A model generated the notes under the pieces. The model had not been told where the DNA came from, ran no database searches, and saw only the letters and a list, made by a program, of their open reading frames with translations. Source: Pseudomonas sp. MWU15-20650 (lineage in GTDB: Bacteria > Pseudomonadota > Gammaproteobacteria > Pseudomonadales > Pseudomonadaceae). Taken from it: a DNA stretch of 64,000 nucleotides. Location of the stretch: the NCBI RefSeq assembly GCF_023242475.1, contig NZ_JALJFG010000009.1, forward strand, positions 95,312 to 159,311, written 5' to 3'. Shown one piece after another: positions 18,901 to 27,141 of this stretch; position 1 is the stretch's first letter, and every line of letters begins with the position of its first letter. Position numbers and translations under genes: made by a program.

Positions 18901-20032
18901 GGAGGGGCGTCGCGGGTTCCGTTTGTCTGAGGACGCCTATCAGGTTGAGGATTTCTGCTCTGGTCTCGGGGACTTTACCGAACTTGTCATGGATGAATTG
19001 CTCCAGCGTCACGGTGTCTTCGGGTATGAGTTGCTCATCCTGGAAGTACCAGGACGAAGGATCTATTTCAAGGTGAGTGCTTTTGAGCAGATCCTTGATG
19101 TTGGCTTTTTCAGCACGTTCGGTTGCTTCGGGTGTGGGCAGTGTGGTGATGAAAGAGGGGCGGGTTTCGTCTGGCTCAGCGTCAGCGTCGATCAGGTCCA
19201 GAACGTTGCTCAACTGTTGGAACAACCGGTTGTCATTACGCATGTCACCCAGGGTTTTCTGTTGGTGCTCAAGCATTTCGTCGGCGCGCATGTCGAACTG
19301 CGCCGTCGACAGTGAGCTGTCTGCGGCGGGAAACGAATCTGCCTGTTTAAGCTGATTGGCTCGTTGCACGGCGCTTTGCTGGGTGGAGGGCAGCGCCTCG
19401 CCATAAAAGTTGGCGATCTCTCTGATTGAGGCGGGGCGTTCGGCGTGCACGCCGGAGGAGGCCCGAGCGGCCGCAGGCACCTCAAGTGAATGGCCGTTGG
19501 GTGACAAGGTGCTGGCGGCCTGCATGATGAGCAGCCACGTGTGCGGCAGCGTCTTGCCCTGGCCGGCCGCGAATAACATCAAGGGTGCCTTCTCGCGGGG
19601 GGCGTCTGATTTGAGCGCGGCGACGATATGCGCCTGTGAGGTGCCGTCGGCAGGGGCGATGCGGATGGGTTTGGATCGATCGATATTATTGAAGTCGGCC
19701 CACTGTTCAAAGTCGGGGCTGGCCAGCAGGGCGTCGAGTTGCTGGCGCCATTGCGCGAACATTGAATCAGGAGGAACAGGTACAACCGGCTCGTCATAGC
19801 TGTTGCCAGTCTCTCTGCCGGCTGCGTTGACCATTGCATCGGCAAAAGAGGCAGCCAGTTCCTTATCAGCTTTATAGCCGGGCGTGTTCTTGAGCCGTTC
19901 AGCCCACGAGGACGTCGGGACGTTTTGCTCGGCAAGCGGCGGTATTGCACTGTTGTCCGCGCCGGTTGGTCCGCTTGACGCGGGCAGCGGCGTGGACAGG
20001 GTTTCACCAGGGCGTAGAGAGACAACAGGCAT
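15998..20032 (-). CDS. Giant toxin-like protein 1 with C-terminal C80-like His/Cys pair
   Basis: 1344 residues, no signal peptide. It is collinear with the protein at 23039-27082: matching blocks include QWADFNNIDRSKPIRIAP near residue 112, HAERPAS near 200, VTYGSPAWFSLK near 585 and LSEHAPSLKDDNTWYS near 745. A hydrophobic stretch (DLIFDGVMYATTAGLGGG) lies near residue 1010. The C-terminus has RLNIVAHG (His1177) and VRLLICHSAEG (Cys1228), a strand-HG then strand-C layout typical of clan CD cysteine proteases such as C80. The overall build recalls large Pseudomonas proteins labelled 'dermonecrotic toxin domain/DUF6543'. I prefer the second of two adjacent ATGs (20032), six bases after GGAG; a GTG at 20062 is less likely. 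No immunity gene adjoins it. Confidence 0.75.
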   Translation of the reverse strand: MPVVSLRPGETLSTPLPASSGPTGADNSAIPPLAEQNVPTSSWAERLKNTPGYKADKELAASFADAMVNAAGRETGNSYDEPVVPVPPDSMFAQWRQQLDALLASPDFEQWADFNNIDRSKPIRIAPADGTSQAHIVAALKSDAPREKAPLMLFAAGQGKTLPHTWLLIMQAASTLSPNGHSLEVPAAARASSGVHAERPASIREIANFYGEALPSTQQSAVQRANQLKQADSFPAADSSLSTAQFDMRADEMLEHQQKTLGDMRNDNRLFQQLSNVLDLIDADAEPDETRPSFITTLPTPEATERAEKANIKDLLKSTHLEIDPSSWYFQDEQLIPEDTVTLEQFIHDKFGKVPETRAEILNLIGVLRQTEPATPLHGNYTGALGWEAPVSASEQKELYSHIAYNNLQLPGLSAGKKTDAFNYLTKNRHWTSTELRNPAHVLSQILASPKARELEASLQKKMGAAEDPDSSDWVLAAMLLGLDAPTWLGTPKKANQTAGFDLADKAFHGKPLDTIKQALVDHLVQTQRASQEMAPVAAHLLLASAAPELQVKDIPKDVTYGSPAWFSLKATVAYIEAKHPGSSSLMSFAEVVKYGEVNPISDDDQALLNEVKQAAVIDWALAYGVLKPSATGEYSAQQLNAAHTTFTEVMTGLKKIAQDLNAPVPLQKSMALEVMGQHIKNVPFEAAVITNPQSRTNNALNDGPLHVNTGPYSLLDMYLSEHAPSLKDDNTWYSLNPSKVPDGSIKLLGDLPDIKPLHRDAVANYQQSRDSGLVNLTKHLIAQLPIEDRHHLEFGKLDLFIEGTVIKHTSYTQAGNINHDQPFPEQENDKRSLIVRATDGDSVRAYEFCPQENRLKPLSDFKPGLQGEWTRQPAGIIGGDKFSNTAIVPFDVPAGVAGSLDATTPGDGAVPASYTSARSQFLGELLARHTFGKSPLDEWVSATGHTTRFSEEDQDFEHSKELLLGSIPGVNLVRNVVKGDWLAVAADLIFDGVMYATTAGLGGGFKGVKTLRAATKRTRQTFGNRLFNRSRALTSSTPTTDFDRLLRGRTGRNDLSKFATRPDVAEGTYRKNGATFSVSAKLDKKTGKIHAFDPVKNRTYGKPLENFTPHKQVDDAVPGTSRSSLTGRERALDTALGRDNVIQMGGKMKALNMIGNKIHTFTDEYKNLSRLNIVAHGTERDWVDNLFGSGTKVCIDDKYYGAKDLIKLLRSKKVDPASFNTVRLLICHSAEGRSRSFARLFQKEIKRPVKAFEGTVSVAQNSTYITTQRNIERASAALSNKGADATTLNFIADNALKKRFVNKIITRVEKDHGAKIKINIADVDKPDVLIDGIVTYQPRWFKH

Positions 20033-20090
20033 CATAAGCTCCGCAAAGAAGACGTTAGCCACCGCACACTTAATAGGTGAGGGGGGCTGA

Positions 20091-20119
20091 TTAGTTGTCG
20101 ACTCCCGAAACTGAGTTCC
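20091..20119 (-). promoter_or_regulatory. HrpL-box-like promoter upstream of giant gene 1
   Basis: On the minus strand: GGAACT (20119-20114), 16 bases, then CAACTAA (20097-20091). The hrp consensus is GGAACC-N15/16-CCACNNA, so there are two core mismatches. It lies 58 bases before the preferred ATG, almost the same as for the paralogue. Confidence 0.45.
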
Positions 20120-20184
20120 TGCGGTACTATTTCTGAGTGTTCCGAAATGCTTTGGGGACAGCGCGGGTTACTCGAAACTACACA

Positions 20185-20976
20185 TCAGAACGTGTATTCC
20201 ACAACCCCAACCACCGATGTCTGTAGTCGTCGCTCCACAATCGGGCTTTGGCCCGCTTTATCTGACAGATACTGCACATCAAGCAAGGTTGAGAACTGCG
20301 TGTGCTCGTTAATCGGCAAGCTCCAGACCAGGTTCATACCGTTGCTGATATTGCCGCCTGCGGCCTTGTATGCCTGGAAACGGCTTCGAGAGGCCTGGCC
20401 AGTAGTGACGCCGTACCAGGTCTGCAGGTAATCACGGTCGCCGAAGTGGCTGCTGATGGCGGTATCGACGCTGCCGTAACGACCCTCGTAGAGATTGGTG
20501 CCCAGGCTCAGCTCCAGGTGGGTGTAGGCCTTGCCGGTTTCCTTGTGCTTATCTTCCTCAATCGCATGTTCCAGGGTGGCGCCGATGATCACGCCGCCGA
20601 GGTTATAGGCGGCGTTCACCCCCAGTTGTGGGCGTGACTTGATCTCGCCCATGCCTTTGAGGCGTTTGGAGCCGGCATGCAGGCTCTCGTTTTTATCCTT
20701 GCGTGAGCTGCTGGCGCCAACGTAGGCGCTGAAGCTCAGGGCGTTGCCTTCATAGCCCCAACCCAGGCCCTTGTCGGTGTCGAGGAAAATGCCCCAAGGG
20801 CTGACGATTTTGGCGCCCAGCACTGGCGCGGTCATGCGTTCGTCGCTGCCGCTGTAGCGGGGTGCGTTGGCCACGCCGGCCTTGAGGCTGTATTGCCAGT
20901 CTTCGGCAATCGCCGTGTCGGCAGCGGCGAGCAGGCACAGAGAGGTGAATGACAGGCACAGGTTTTTTGAGCGCAT
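20185..20976 (-). CDS. MipA/OmpV family outer-membrane protein
   Basis: 263 residues with a signal peptide ending near AIA-EDW (about residue 24). The mature part has alternating beta-strand patterns and ends in a C-terminal Phe, as outer-membrane barrels do. SLKAGVANAPRYSGSDERMTAPVLG near the N-terminus is the typical OmpV/MipA opening. E. coli MipA bridges MltA and PBP1b in peptidoglycan synthesis; other members take part in antibiotic resistance or adhesion. It starts 17 bases after the stop of the penicillin-binding-like gene upstream, so the two form an operon. Confidence 0.88.
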   Translation of the reverse strand: MRSKNLCLSFTSLCLLAAADTAIAEDWQYSLKAGVANAPRYSGSDERMTAPVLGAKIVSPWGIFLDTDKGLGWGYEGNALSFSAYVGASSSRKDKNESLHAGSKRLKGMGEIKSRPQLGVNAAYNLGGVIIGATLEHAIEEDKHKETGKAYTHLELSLGTNLYEGRYGSVDTAISSHFGDRDYLQTWYGVTTGQASRSRFQAYKAAGGNISNGMNLVWSLPINEHTQFSTLLDVQYLSDKAGQSPIVERRLQTSVVGVVEYTF

Positions 20977-20993
20977 CAGGGTGTTCGTCCATG

Positions 20994-22817
20994 TTAGAAG
21001 TTCAAGGGGGTGTGGGGCGGTTGCGTGCGTTTGAATGAATAGCCTGAAGCGCTCAGGCCGTTGACCTGGCGGCTGACGGTGTCACCCAGGCCGTAGCCGT
21101 TACCGGCCAGTACGGCGTGGGCGTTGTCGACGGGCAGCAGGATGTAGTCGGTCAGCGGCTCGTCGTGCAATTGGCCGCGAATCACCAGGAAGCCTTGTTC
21201 CAGGCGCACGCTGATACCGCTTAACGGCGCGTCGGGTTCATGGGTGTTGAGCACTTGATACGTGCCGATGGTGGCGGCCCAGGCCAGGGGCAGGGGCGGC
21301 GGGTCGATGCGCTCGCCGATGGCAATGCGCTGGCCGTGGCTGCGGGCGGTGAGCATCTGTCGGCCTTGTACCGTGAACACGTCCAGTTGCACACGGCCCA
21401 GTTCACCCAGATCCTTGAGCCAGAAACCGAGGACTTTTTTCTGCGCGCGCAGCCAGCCGTGGTCGTCGCGTAACAATTCGAAGTCGTAGCCGGCCAGTTC
21501 GCCGGTTAAGCGATCCTTGTCATCCCGAATGCGGAACACGCCCCAGGCGGTGGCGTAAAACCCGGCCAGGCGCTTGCGGTCGACGGCGGCCGGCACATGG
21601 CGCAGCTTGAGGCCGTGGCTGGGCGTCTGGCAGTCATCGGCACAGACCGGCTTGCCGGTCTGTGCCTGGAGCATCAAGCGCAGCGTGTCGGTGGACAGCG
21701 AGACCAGCATCTCTTCGGCATTGCTGTCGTTGGCCATGATGATGACCGCCAATTGCTGGTCCGGCAGTACGGTCAACTGTGCGGCAAAATCGTCCCCGCC
21801 GCCGTTGTGCTGGTAGGTCCGAACGCCAGGGCCGATCGGTTCATCGCCGCAAGGCGCCAGAAACCAGCCCAGGCCGACCTGGCAATCAAAATCCAGGGCA
21901 TTGCCGCTGTTTTGCTGGGTGAACATCTCATTGATCGACCGACTGCCCATGACCTGGTTGCCTTTGTAGGCGCCGTGGGCGAACAACATCTGCACGTAAT
22001 GGCTGAGGTCCTTGGGGCTGGCCCACAGGCCACCGGCGGCGAGGTCACGCACCTGGGCATCGGTGCCGGCCTTGCCGTCTTCGTAGCCCAGGGCACGGAA
22101 ACTTAATTGTGCGCCAGTGCCGACGAAGCTGGACTGGTTCATCTCCAGCGGCTTGAGCAGGCTGCTTTGCAAGTGAGATTCGAAGCTTTTGCCGGTGCTG
22201 CGCTCGATGGCGGCACCGACCAAGGCGTAACCCAGGTTGGAGTAGGCCACCTGGGAGCCTGGCGGGCTGCTCAGCCACACGCCTGACACGCGCATAGGCA
22301 TCTGCCCCATGGCGTAGGTGCTGCGCAGGTCACGCAGGTGTTCGCTGGGTAAACCGGATTGATGGCTGAGTAAGCGCCGCAAGGTGATCTCGCGGTCTGC
22401 CGCCGCCTGGTCGCTATGAAAGCGCGAGCGTACGTAGAACTCCCGCAGGGTTTGCTGGATCGGCGCATCCAGCGCCAGGCGCTGTTGCTCCACCAGTTGC
22501 AGCGCCGCAGTGGCGGTGAGTAATTGGGAGATGCCCCCGGCGCGAAAGGCCGTGTTAGCCGTGACCGGCACGCCCTGGGCCTTGTCCGACAGGCCGAAGC
22601 CACGGGCCCAGATCAGCTCTTGACCGTTGACCAGGGCAATCGACAAACCCGCCACATTGTCCCGGGCCATCTCCCTAGGTATGCGGGTTTGCAGGTAACG
22701 AATGATTGCACCGTAGTCGCCCTTTGGAATCGGCGGCGGCACAGGCGGTTGCCCGTGGCAACCGACACTGCCCAGCAGGCAACCCAACAGCGGAATACCG
22801 CGCAATCTGCGAAACAT
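20994..22817 (-). CDS. Beta-lactamase/PBP-fold serine hydrolase homologue lacking the SxxK motif
   Basis: 607 residues from the ATG at 22817 (a GTG three codons earlier is possible). A short hydrophobic N-terminus with Cys residues suggests an exported protein, perhaps a lipoprotein. The class C beta-lactamase fold covers about 30-390. YSN is present (Tyr192) and a HNGG motif (His337) stands for the third element. The first motif, normally SxxK, reads GISQ (Gly95 and Gln98), so both the nucleophile and the general base are missing. Residues 410-605 form an extra beta-rich domain. It is likely a binding or scaffold protein rather than an enzyme. Its operon partner is the MipA/OmpV gene. Confidence 0.82.
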   Translation of the reverse strand: MFRRLRGIPLLGCLLGSVGCHGQPPVPPPIPKGDYGAIIRYLQTRIPREMARDNVAGLSIALVNGQELIWARGFGLSDKAQGVPVTANTAFRAGGISQLLTATAALQLVEQQRLALDAPIQQTLREFYVRSRFHSDQAAADREITLRRLLSHQSGLPSEHLRDLRSTYAMGQMPMRVSGVWLSSPPGSQVAYSNLGYALVGAAIERSTGKSFESHLQSSLLKPLEMNQSSFVGTGAQLSFRALGYEDGKAGTDAQVRDLAAGGLWASPKDLSHYVQMLFAHGAYKGNQVMGSRSINEMFTQQNSGNALDFDCQVGLGWFLAPCGDEPIGPGVRTYQHNGGGDDFAAQLTVLPDQQLAVIIMANDSNAEEMLVSLSTDTLRLMLQAQTGKPVCADDCQTPSHGLKLRHVPAAVDRKRLAGFYATAWGVFRIRDDKDRLTGELAGYDFELLRDDHGWLRAQKKVLGFWLKDLGELGRVQLDVFTVQGRQMLTARSHGQRIAIGERIDPPPLPLAWAATIGTYQVLNTHEPDAPLSGISVRLEQGFLVIRGQLHDEPLTDYILLPVDNAHAVLAGNGYGLGDTVSRQVNGLSASGYSFKRTQPPHTPLNF

Positions 22818-22900
22818 GAAGAGCACCCGGATGGTGATTTGGAGGCTCGAATGCTAGGGCGATGCCGGCCCACAATCTTTGAGAGCTTTGTCGAGAAACT

Positions 22901-22932
22901 GTCAAAGAGTGTTAACGCGTCGGCCCCAAACG
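22901..22932. repeat. 32-bp direct repeat, left copy
   Basis: This copy matches 27208-27239 at 28 of 32 positions, in the same orientation. The shared core is TGTTAACGCGTC. It lies 84 bases upstream of the serine-hydrolase-like gene. The spacer 22818-23038 holds no other feature apart from a short open minus frame ending in ERLGPTR-stop at the repeat. Confidence 0.8.
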
Positions 22933-23038
22933 TTCATGCCACTGGGCAATAGACTCCTCGGGGAATTGATCGAACTGCACATCGCCTTGGCGCCGAGCAT
23001 CGGGTGCGTGTGTTCCGGCGGCACCGGCAATGCCGTGA

Positions 23039-26000
23039 CTAAAGAGCCCGGTTGATGTTAGGGGCCGGAAACTTAACCGGCCGATAGAAGAACGGTATCT
23101 CCTTCACTGTTCGGGTGCCCTGGATAACGGCATCAGGATTGTTTTTTATGGGGGTAGTGGCAAACTTCACGTGAAGTTGATTGTAGATTTTCTGGTTGAT
23201 TTCCGTTGCTGAAAGCTCTGGATTCGTGATGAGAAGCTCGTTCTTTGAGTCCAATATCTTTTCAGGCGCGATGTGGACGCGAACAGGCCCCTCAAAGGCT
23301 TTAACATGACGCTCTATTAATTGCCCGAACTGACTGCCGAAAGAGTCGGCGGAGCCGTTGGCTGAACCACACATCAATAAGCGAACATTGTTAAACTTTT
23401 GAGGGTCTATGCTCTTGCTTTTCAGAAATTCCAATAGTTCACTGGGTGAGTTCTTCCGGCCGTTGAAAATCATAGAGATGGGTTCATCAGCAAGCAGTTC
23501 TTTATAGGTCGGTTGGGCCCCGTGTGCGACTACGTTGAGTCTCTTGACACCTTTATATTTGTCGACATAGATAAAAATATCATCGGCAAGGATCGTGAAG
23601 TCATCTATTTCGCGGAGGGTATTAATGACATTATTTTTGGCCAGCGCTTGCTCTAAGTGATTGGGCTTCTTTCTTCTGAGTACCACCCCGCTGGTAGCCT
23701 CGGCCGCGTCATCAGCGGTACTCAAGGTGTTGTCAAAATACCTCGCTGTCTCAGGCTTGAAGTCATTGAGCGGTTTTCCGAGTTGCTTGTCGTTAACGGG
23801 GTCAAATGCATGCCACTTGCCTGTTTCTGCGTCGAACTTGGCAGGCGTGGAGAGTGTTGCATTGCCGTGTTTGTAAGTGCCCTCGGCGATGTCCGGGCGC
23901 GACGCGAACTTGGACAGTTCATATTTTCCGGTTTTGTTACCCACCCAGTTCTTTAATTGAGGATTGGGTGTATAGGCAGCGATATTCTTTGCACGTTTGA
24001 AGAGTGGGCTGCCGAACACTCGCGCTCTCCTAAGCTGAGCAGGCAATGACGATACGCCCCCCAGTTTCTTCAGCAAACCACCGCCCGCCAAAAACATGAC
24101 ACCGTCAAATACCAGCTCGATCGTTGCCTCGTTCCACTTGCCCTCGGCTAATCGCCTGATTCCGTTCACGAACGGCAGGGGGCTAAATAAAAGATCCGTG
24201 TTTGCCTTGTGCTCACCGTCTTCCTCATCAAACTTGGTGGTGTGGTGGGCGGCGTCCGTCAAGGTTTTCAGGTCAGCATCCTGGTAGGAATACCGGGTCA
24301 CCAGTTTGCTGAGGAATTGGGTGCGCAGGCTGGTGTACGACGCGGGGATCGAGCCTTCATCTGCAGCGGTGGGGCGTAAATCACTGTCTTTCACCTCGTT
24401 GTCGACGAGCGGTTCGACGATTACGTTTGTACGTGTATACCCGGTTGCCGAGTTTTTGTTTTTTTCTTGCCATTCTTCTTGTAAGCCTGCGGTGACAGAA
24501 CTTCTCCCTATCACATTGTTCGCGAGGTCGAATGTATAGGTAATTGTTTTACCATTAAGGGTCGCTTTGACATACAGGGGTTCCTCGATGTTGCGTTTGT
24601 CCGGGGTGGGGTACGACGTAGCCGTGACACTTGCGATTCCGGTCGGTTTGAATTCCTGAATCGGCCTTTTGCGAAGTATTTCAAGGCTCCCATATTCCAG
24701 TTGCTGTCGATCGGCCAGCGGCAATTGCGCAATCAGATGCGCGCTAAGATTGGTTAGCGATTTCTTTCTGTTGCGGTCGAAATCCTCAAGCTCAGCGGCG
24801 TGAATTTCTTTGACGTCCGGTGGTATAAGGCCTAGCGACTGGATCGCGGCGGTTGGGACTTTTTGCTCGTCGGTTGAATACCACGTTTTGTTGTCTTTCA
24901 GGTTCGGGAGGTGTTCGGAAAGGCTCAGGTCTAACAAGGAGTAGGGCCCGTGTTTGACGTCCAGGGCAAATGATTCAAGCGCATTACTGGTTCTGTCCGC
25001 GTCACTTGTGATCACCTTGGCTTCAAGGTCGACATTTTTAATGTGCCTGCCCATTATTTCCAGTGCCTTTTCCTTCAAGGTGGGCAATGGGGCACTCAGG
25101 TCTGTGCTGATCGTTGTCAGCCCGGTCATCACCTCAGAGAACGTCTTCTGCGCAGCATCCAATTGTGCGGCGCAGTAGTGTCCTGTGGTAGAGGGGGTTA
25201 GTACGCCATACATTAACGCCCAATCGATCAGTGCCTCCTGCTTCACCTTATTCATCAGCGCTTCATCTTCGGCGTTGGTGGGGTCGAGACTTCCGTATTT
25301 GACGACTTGATCAAACGTCATCTTTGCGCTGCTTCCAGGGCTCTTCGCCTCTATGAAAGCTACCGTTGTTTTCAAGCTGAACCAGCTCGGCGAACCATAA
25401 GTCACATTGCTGGGTATGTTGCTAACCAACAGTTCAGGCGCGGCCTGCGAGAGCAATAGATGTGTCGCCGCCCCTGCATATTTTTGGGTGGCGCGTTTCG
25501 TGGCCTTCAAGTGTACGAATAGCTGAGTGTGGATTTCCTGCAACGGTTTGCCGTAGAAGGCTTTATCGGCCAGATCGAACCCGGCCACTTCATTTCTCTT
25601 GGTGGGGTCCAACCACGATGGGTGAGCCAGCCCGAGGTAAAGGGTCGCCAAGACCCAGTCTGAACTGTTTTTATCCTCTACCGTCCCCATTTTCTTTTGC
25701 AGGGCGGCTTCCAACTCCTTGGCTTTAGGCGACGTGACTATTGCATTCAGTAGATCGGCAGCATCGGAAAACTCCGGAAAACTCCGGTTATCACTGTCTG
25801 TCAGGTAATCCAGCACATCCCCCTTTTTAGTGTCGGTACCCAGGCCTGGCAGTTCCAGGTTGTTATACGTAACGTGAGAGTACGCCAGCTTTTGCTCGTG
25901 CAAACTGACGGGTACTTGCCAGCCTAAGGCGCCTGACAAGTTACCATGAGGCGTAGACGGCAGAACCTCTTGCCTGAGGGTCGCGATCAGGGTGTTTATT

Positions 26001-27082
26001 TCATCTATTGTTTCTGGAATATAAGAGTCGGTGCTGCTGAGGAACTGTTCAACGCTGACCTTGCCCTCTGGCAGTGGCTGCTCATTGTGAAAATACCAGG
26101 AAACAGGGTCGATCTGCAGGTGGTGACTCTTGAGGAACTCTTTGATCCTGGCTTTTTCGATGCGCTCGGCATCCTCGGGTGTTGGCAGTGTGCTTATGAA
26201 GTGCGGGTTGGTATTAATCGGTTCAGGTGCCGGGGTGGCGAAATCGATAGCCTTACTCAACTGCTGAAACAATTGGTTTTTGTTGTGAATATCGCCCAAT
26301 GTTTTCTGCTGCTGCTCCAGCATTTCCTCGGAGCCCCTCTCCAGTTGCTCAGTTGAAAGGTAGGTATCCGGCATAGGAAACGCGTCGGTTTGTTTAAGCT
26401 GATTGGCGCGTTCAACGGCCTTATCTTTGTTATCAGGACTATATTCCCCGTGAAACGCCATGATCTCTGACAGCGTGGCGGGGCGCTCCGCGTGTGCGCT
26501 GGGCGAAGACTGGTCAGGGGGCTGCACTTCGACCGCGGGCCGGTTGGGAGCCATGACGCGGGCCGCCTGCATGATCAGCCGCCATGAGTCCGGGAGTTGC
26601 TGGCCGAGTTGCATTGAAAATGTTTTTAGATAGGCCTCCGGGTAATGGGCGTTCACGGATTTGACGGTGACCGTTATATGTTCTACCGAGGTGTCGGTTT
26701 GAGGGGCAATGCGAATAGGTTTGGTGCGGTCAATATTATGGCGGTCGGCCCATTGCTGAAAATCTGGCCCTGCGAGCAGGTTATCGAGATGCTGGCGCCA
26801 CTGCCCGAACTTAGCGTCACGAGGCACAGGTATCGTCGGTTTGTTAAAGTCAGCCGGGTTATCATTCTGCACCGCATCGACCAGCGCCGTGGCATAAGAG
26901 GCTGCCAGTGCCTTGTCGGCTGTATTGCCTGGTGTGTGTTTGGTCACGCCATCCCGCGAGGACGCAGGGGTGTTTTGTAAGGCCGGCGGGTCTGATGGGA
27001 CTGTATTTAGCGGTGCCTGTTGGCTGGGGAATGCCGCGAGCGAAGAAGACGTTGCCGCAAAGGATTGGGGGATAATAGACAT
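23039..27082 (-). CDS. Giant toxin-like protein 2 with C-terminal C80-like His/Cys pair
   Basis: 1347 residues, cytoplasmic-type start without signal peptide, but with a Ser-rich N-terminus: nine Ser in the first 50, Ile at 3 and 4, no acidic residue before 31. It aligns end to end with the protein at 15998-20032. A hydrophobic patch (ELVFDGVMFLAGGGLLKKLGG) lies near residue 1015. The C-terminal module has RLNVVAHG (His1187) and VRLLMCGSANG (Cys1238), followed by VKAFEGPV, shared with the paralogue; the last 80 residues diverge. The His-Cys spacing of 51 is close to that of C80 protease domains. The gene is visibly more AT-rich than the surrounding chromosome. No immunity gene is adjacent. 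Confidence 0.78.
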   Translation of the reverse strand: MSIIPQSFAATSSSLAAFPSQQAPLNTVPSDPPALQNTPASSRDGVTKHTPGNTADKALAASYATALVDAVQNDNPADFNKPTIPVPRDAKFGQWRQHLDNLLAGPDFQQWADRHNIDRTKPIRIAPQTDTSVEHITVTVKSVNAHYPEAYLKTFSMQLGQQLPDSWRLIMQAARVMAPNRPAVEVQPPDQSSPSAHAERPATLSEIMAFHGEYSPDNKDKAVERANQLKQTDAFPMPDTYLSTEQLERGSEEMLEQQQKTLGDIHNKNQLFQQLSKAIDFATPAPEPINTNPHFISTLPTPEDAERIEKARIKEFLKSHHLQIDPVSWYFHNEQPLPEGKVSVEQFLSSTDSYIPETIDEINTLIATLRQEVLPSTPHGNLSGALGWQVPVSLHEQKLAYSHVTYNNLELPGLGTDTKKGDVLDYLTDSDNRSFPEFSDAADLLNAIVTSPKAKELEAALQKKMGTVEDKNSSDWVLATLYLGLAHPSWLDPTKRNEVAGFDLADKAFYGKPLQEIHTQLFVHLKATKRATQKYAGAATHLLLSQAAPELLVSNIPSNVTYGSPSWFSLKTTVAFIEAKSPGSSAKMTFDQVVKYGSLDPTNAEDEALMNKVKQEALIDWALMYGVLTPSTTGHYCAAQLDAAQKTFSEVMTGLTTISTDLSAPLPTLKEKALEIMGRHIKNVDLEAKVITSDADRTSNALESFALDVKHGPYSLLDLSLSEHLPNLKDNKTWYSTDEQKVPTAAIQSLGLIPPDVKEIHAAELEDFDRNRKKSLTNLSAHLIAQLPLADRQQLEYGSLEILRKRPIQEFKPTGIASVTATSYPTPDKRNIEEPLYVKATLNGKTITYTFDLANNVIGRSSVTAGLQEEWQEKNKNSATGYTRTNVIVEPLVDNEVKDSDLRPTAADEGSIPASYTSLRTQFLSKLVTRYSYQDADLKTLTDAAHHTTKFDEEDGEHKANTDLLFSPLPFVNGIRRLAEGKWNEATIELVFDGVMFLAGGGLLKKLGGVSSLPAQLRRARVFGSPLFKRAKNIAAYTPNPQLKNWVGNKTGKYELSKFASRPDIAEGTYKHGNATLSTPAKFDAETGKWHAFDPVNDKQLGKPLNDFKPETARYFDNTLSTADDAAEATSGVVLRRKKPNHLEQALAKNNVINTLREIDDFTILADDIFIYVDKYKGVKRLNVVAHGAQPTYKELLADEPISMIFNGRKNSPSELLEFLKSKSIDPQKFNNVRLLMCGSANGSADSFGSQFGQLIERHVKAFEGPVRVHIAPEKILDSKNELLITNPELSATEINQKIYNQLHVKFATTPIKNNPDAVIQGTRTVKEIPFFYRPVKFPAPNINRAL

Positions 27083-27141
27083 AGATAGGTTCCGTGAGGA
27101 TGACAGTGTTCATCACGCGTTTCCTACGTGATCTAGCGCTG

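Noticed and set aside
15998..20032. Contact-dependent or Rhs-type polymorphic toxin for giant protein 1
   Set aside because: No YD repeats, no haemagglutinin repeats, no PAAR or signal sequence, and no immunity gene downstream.
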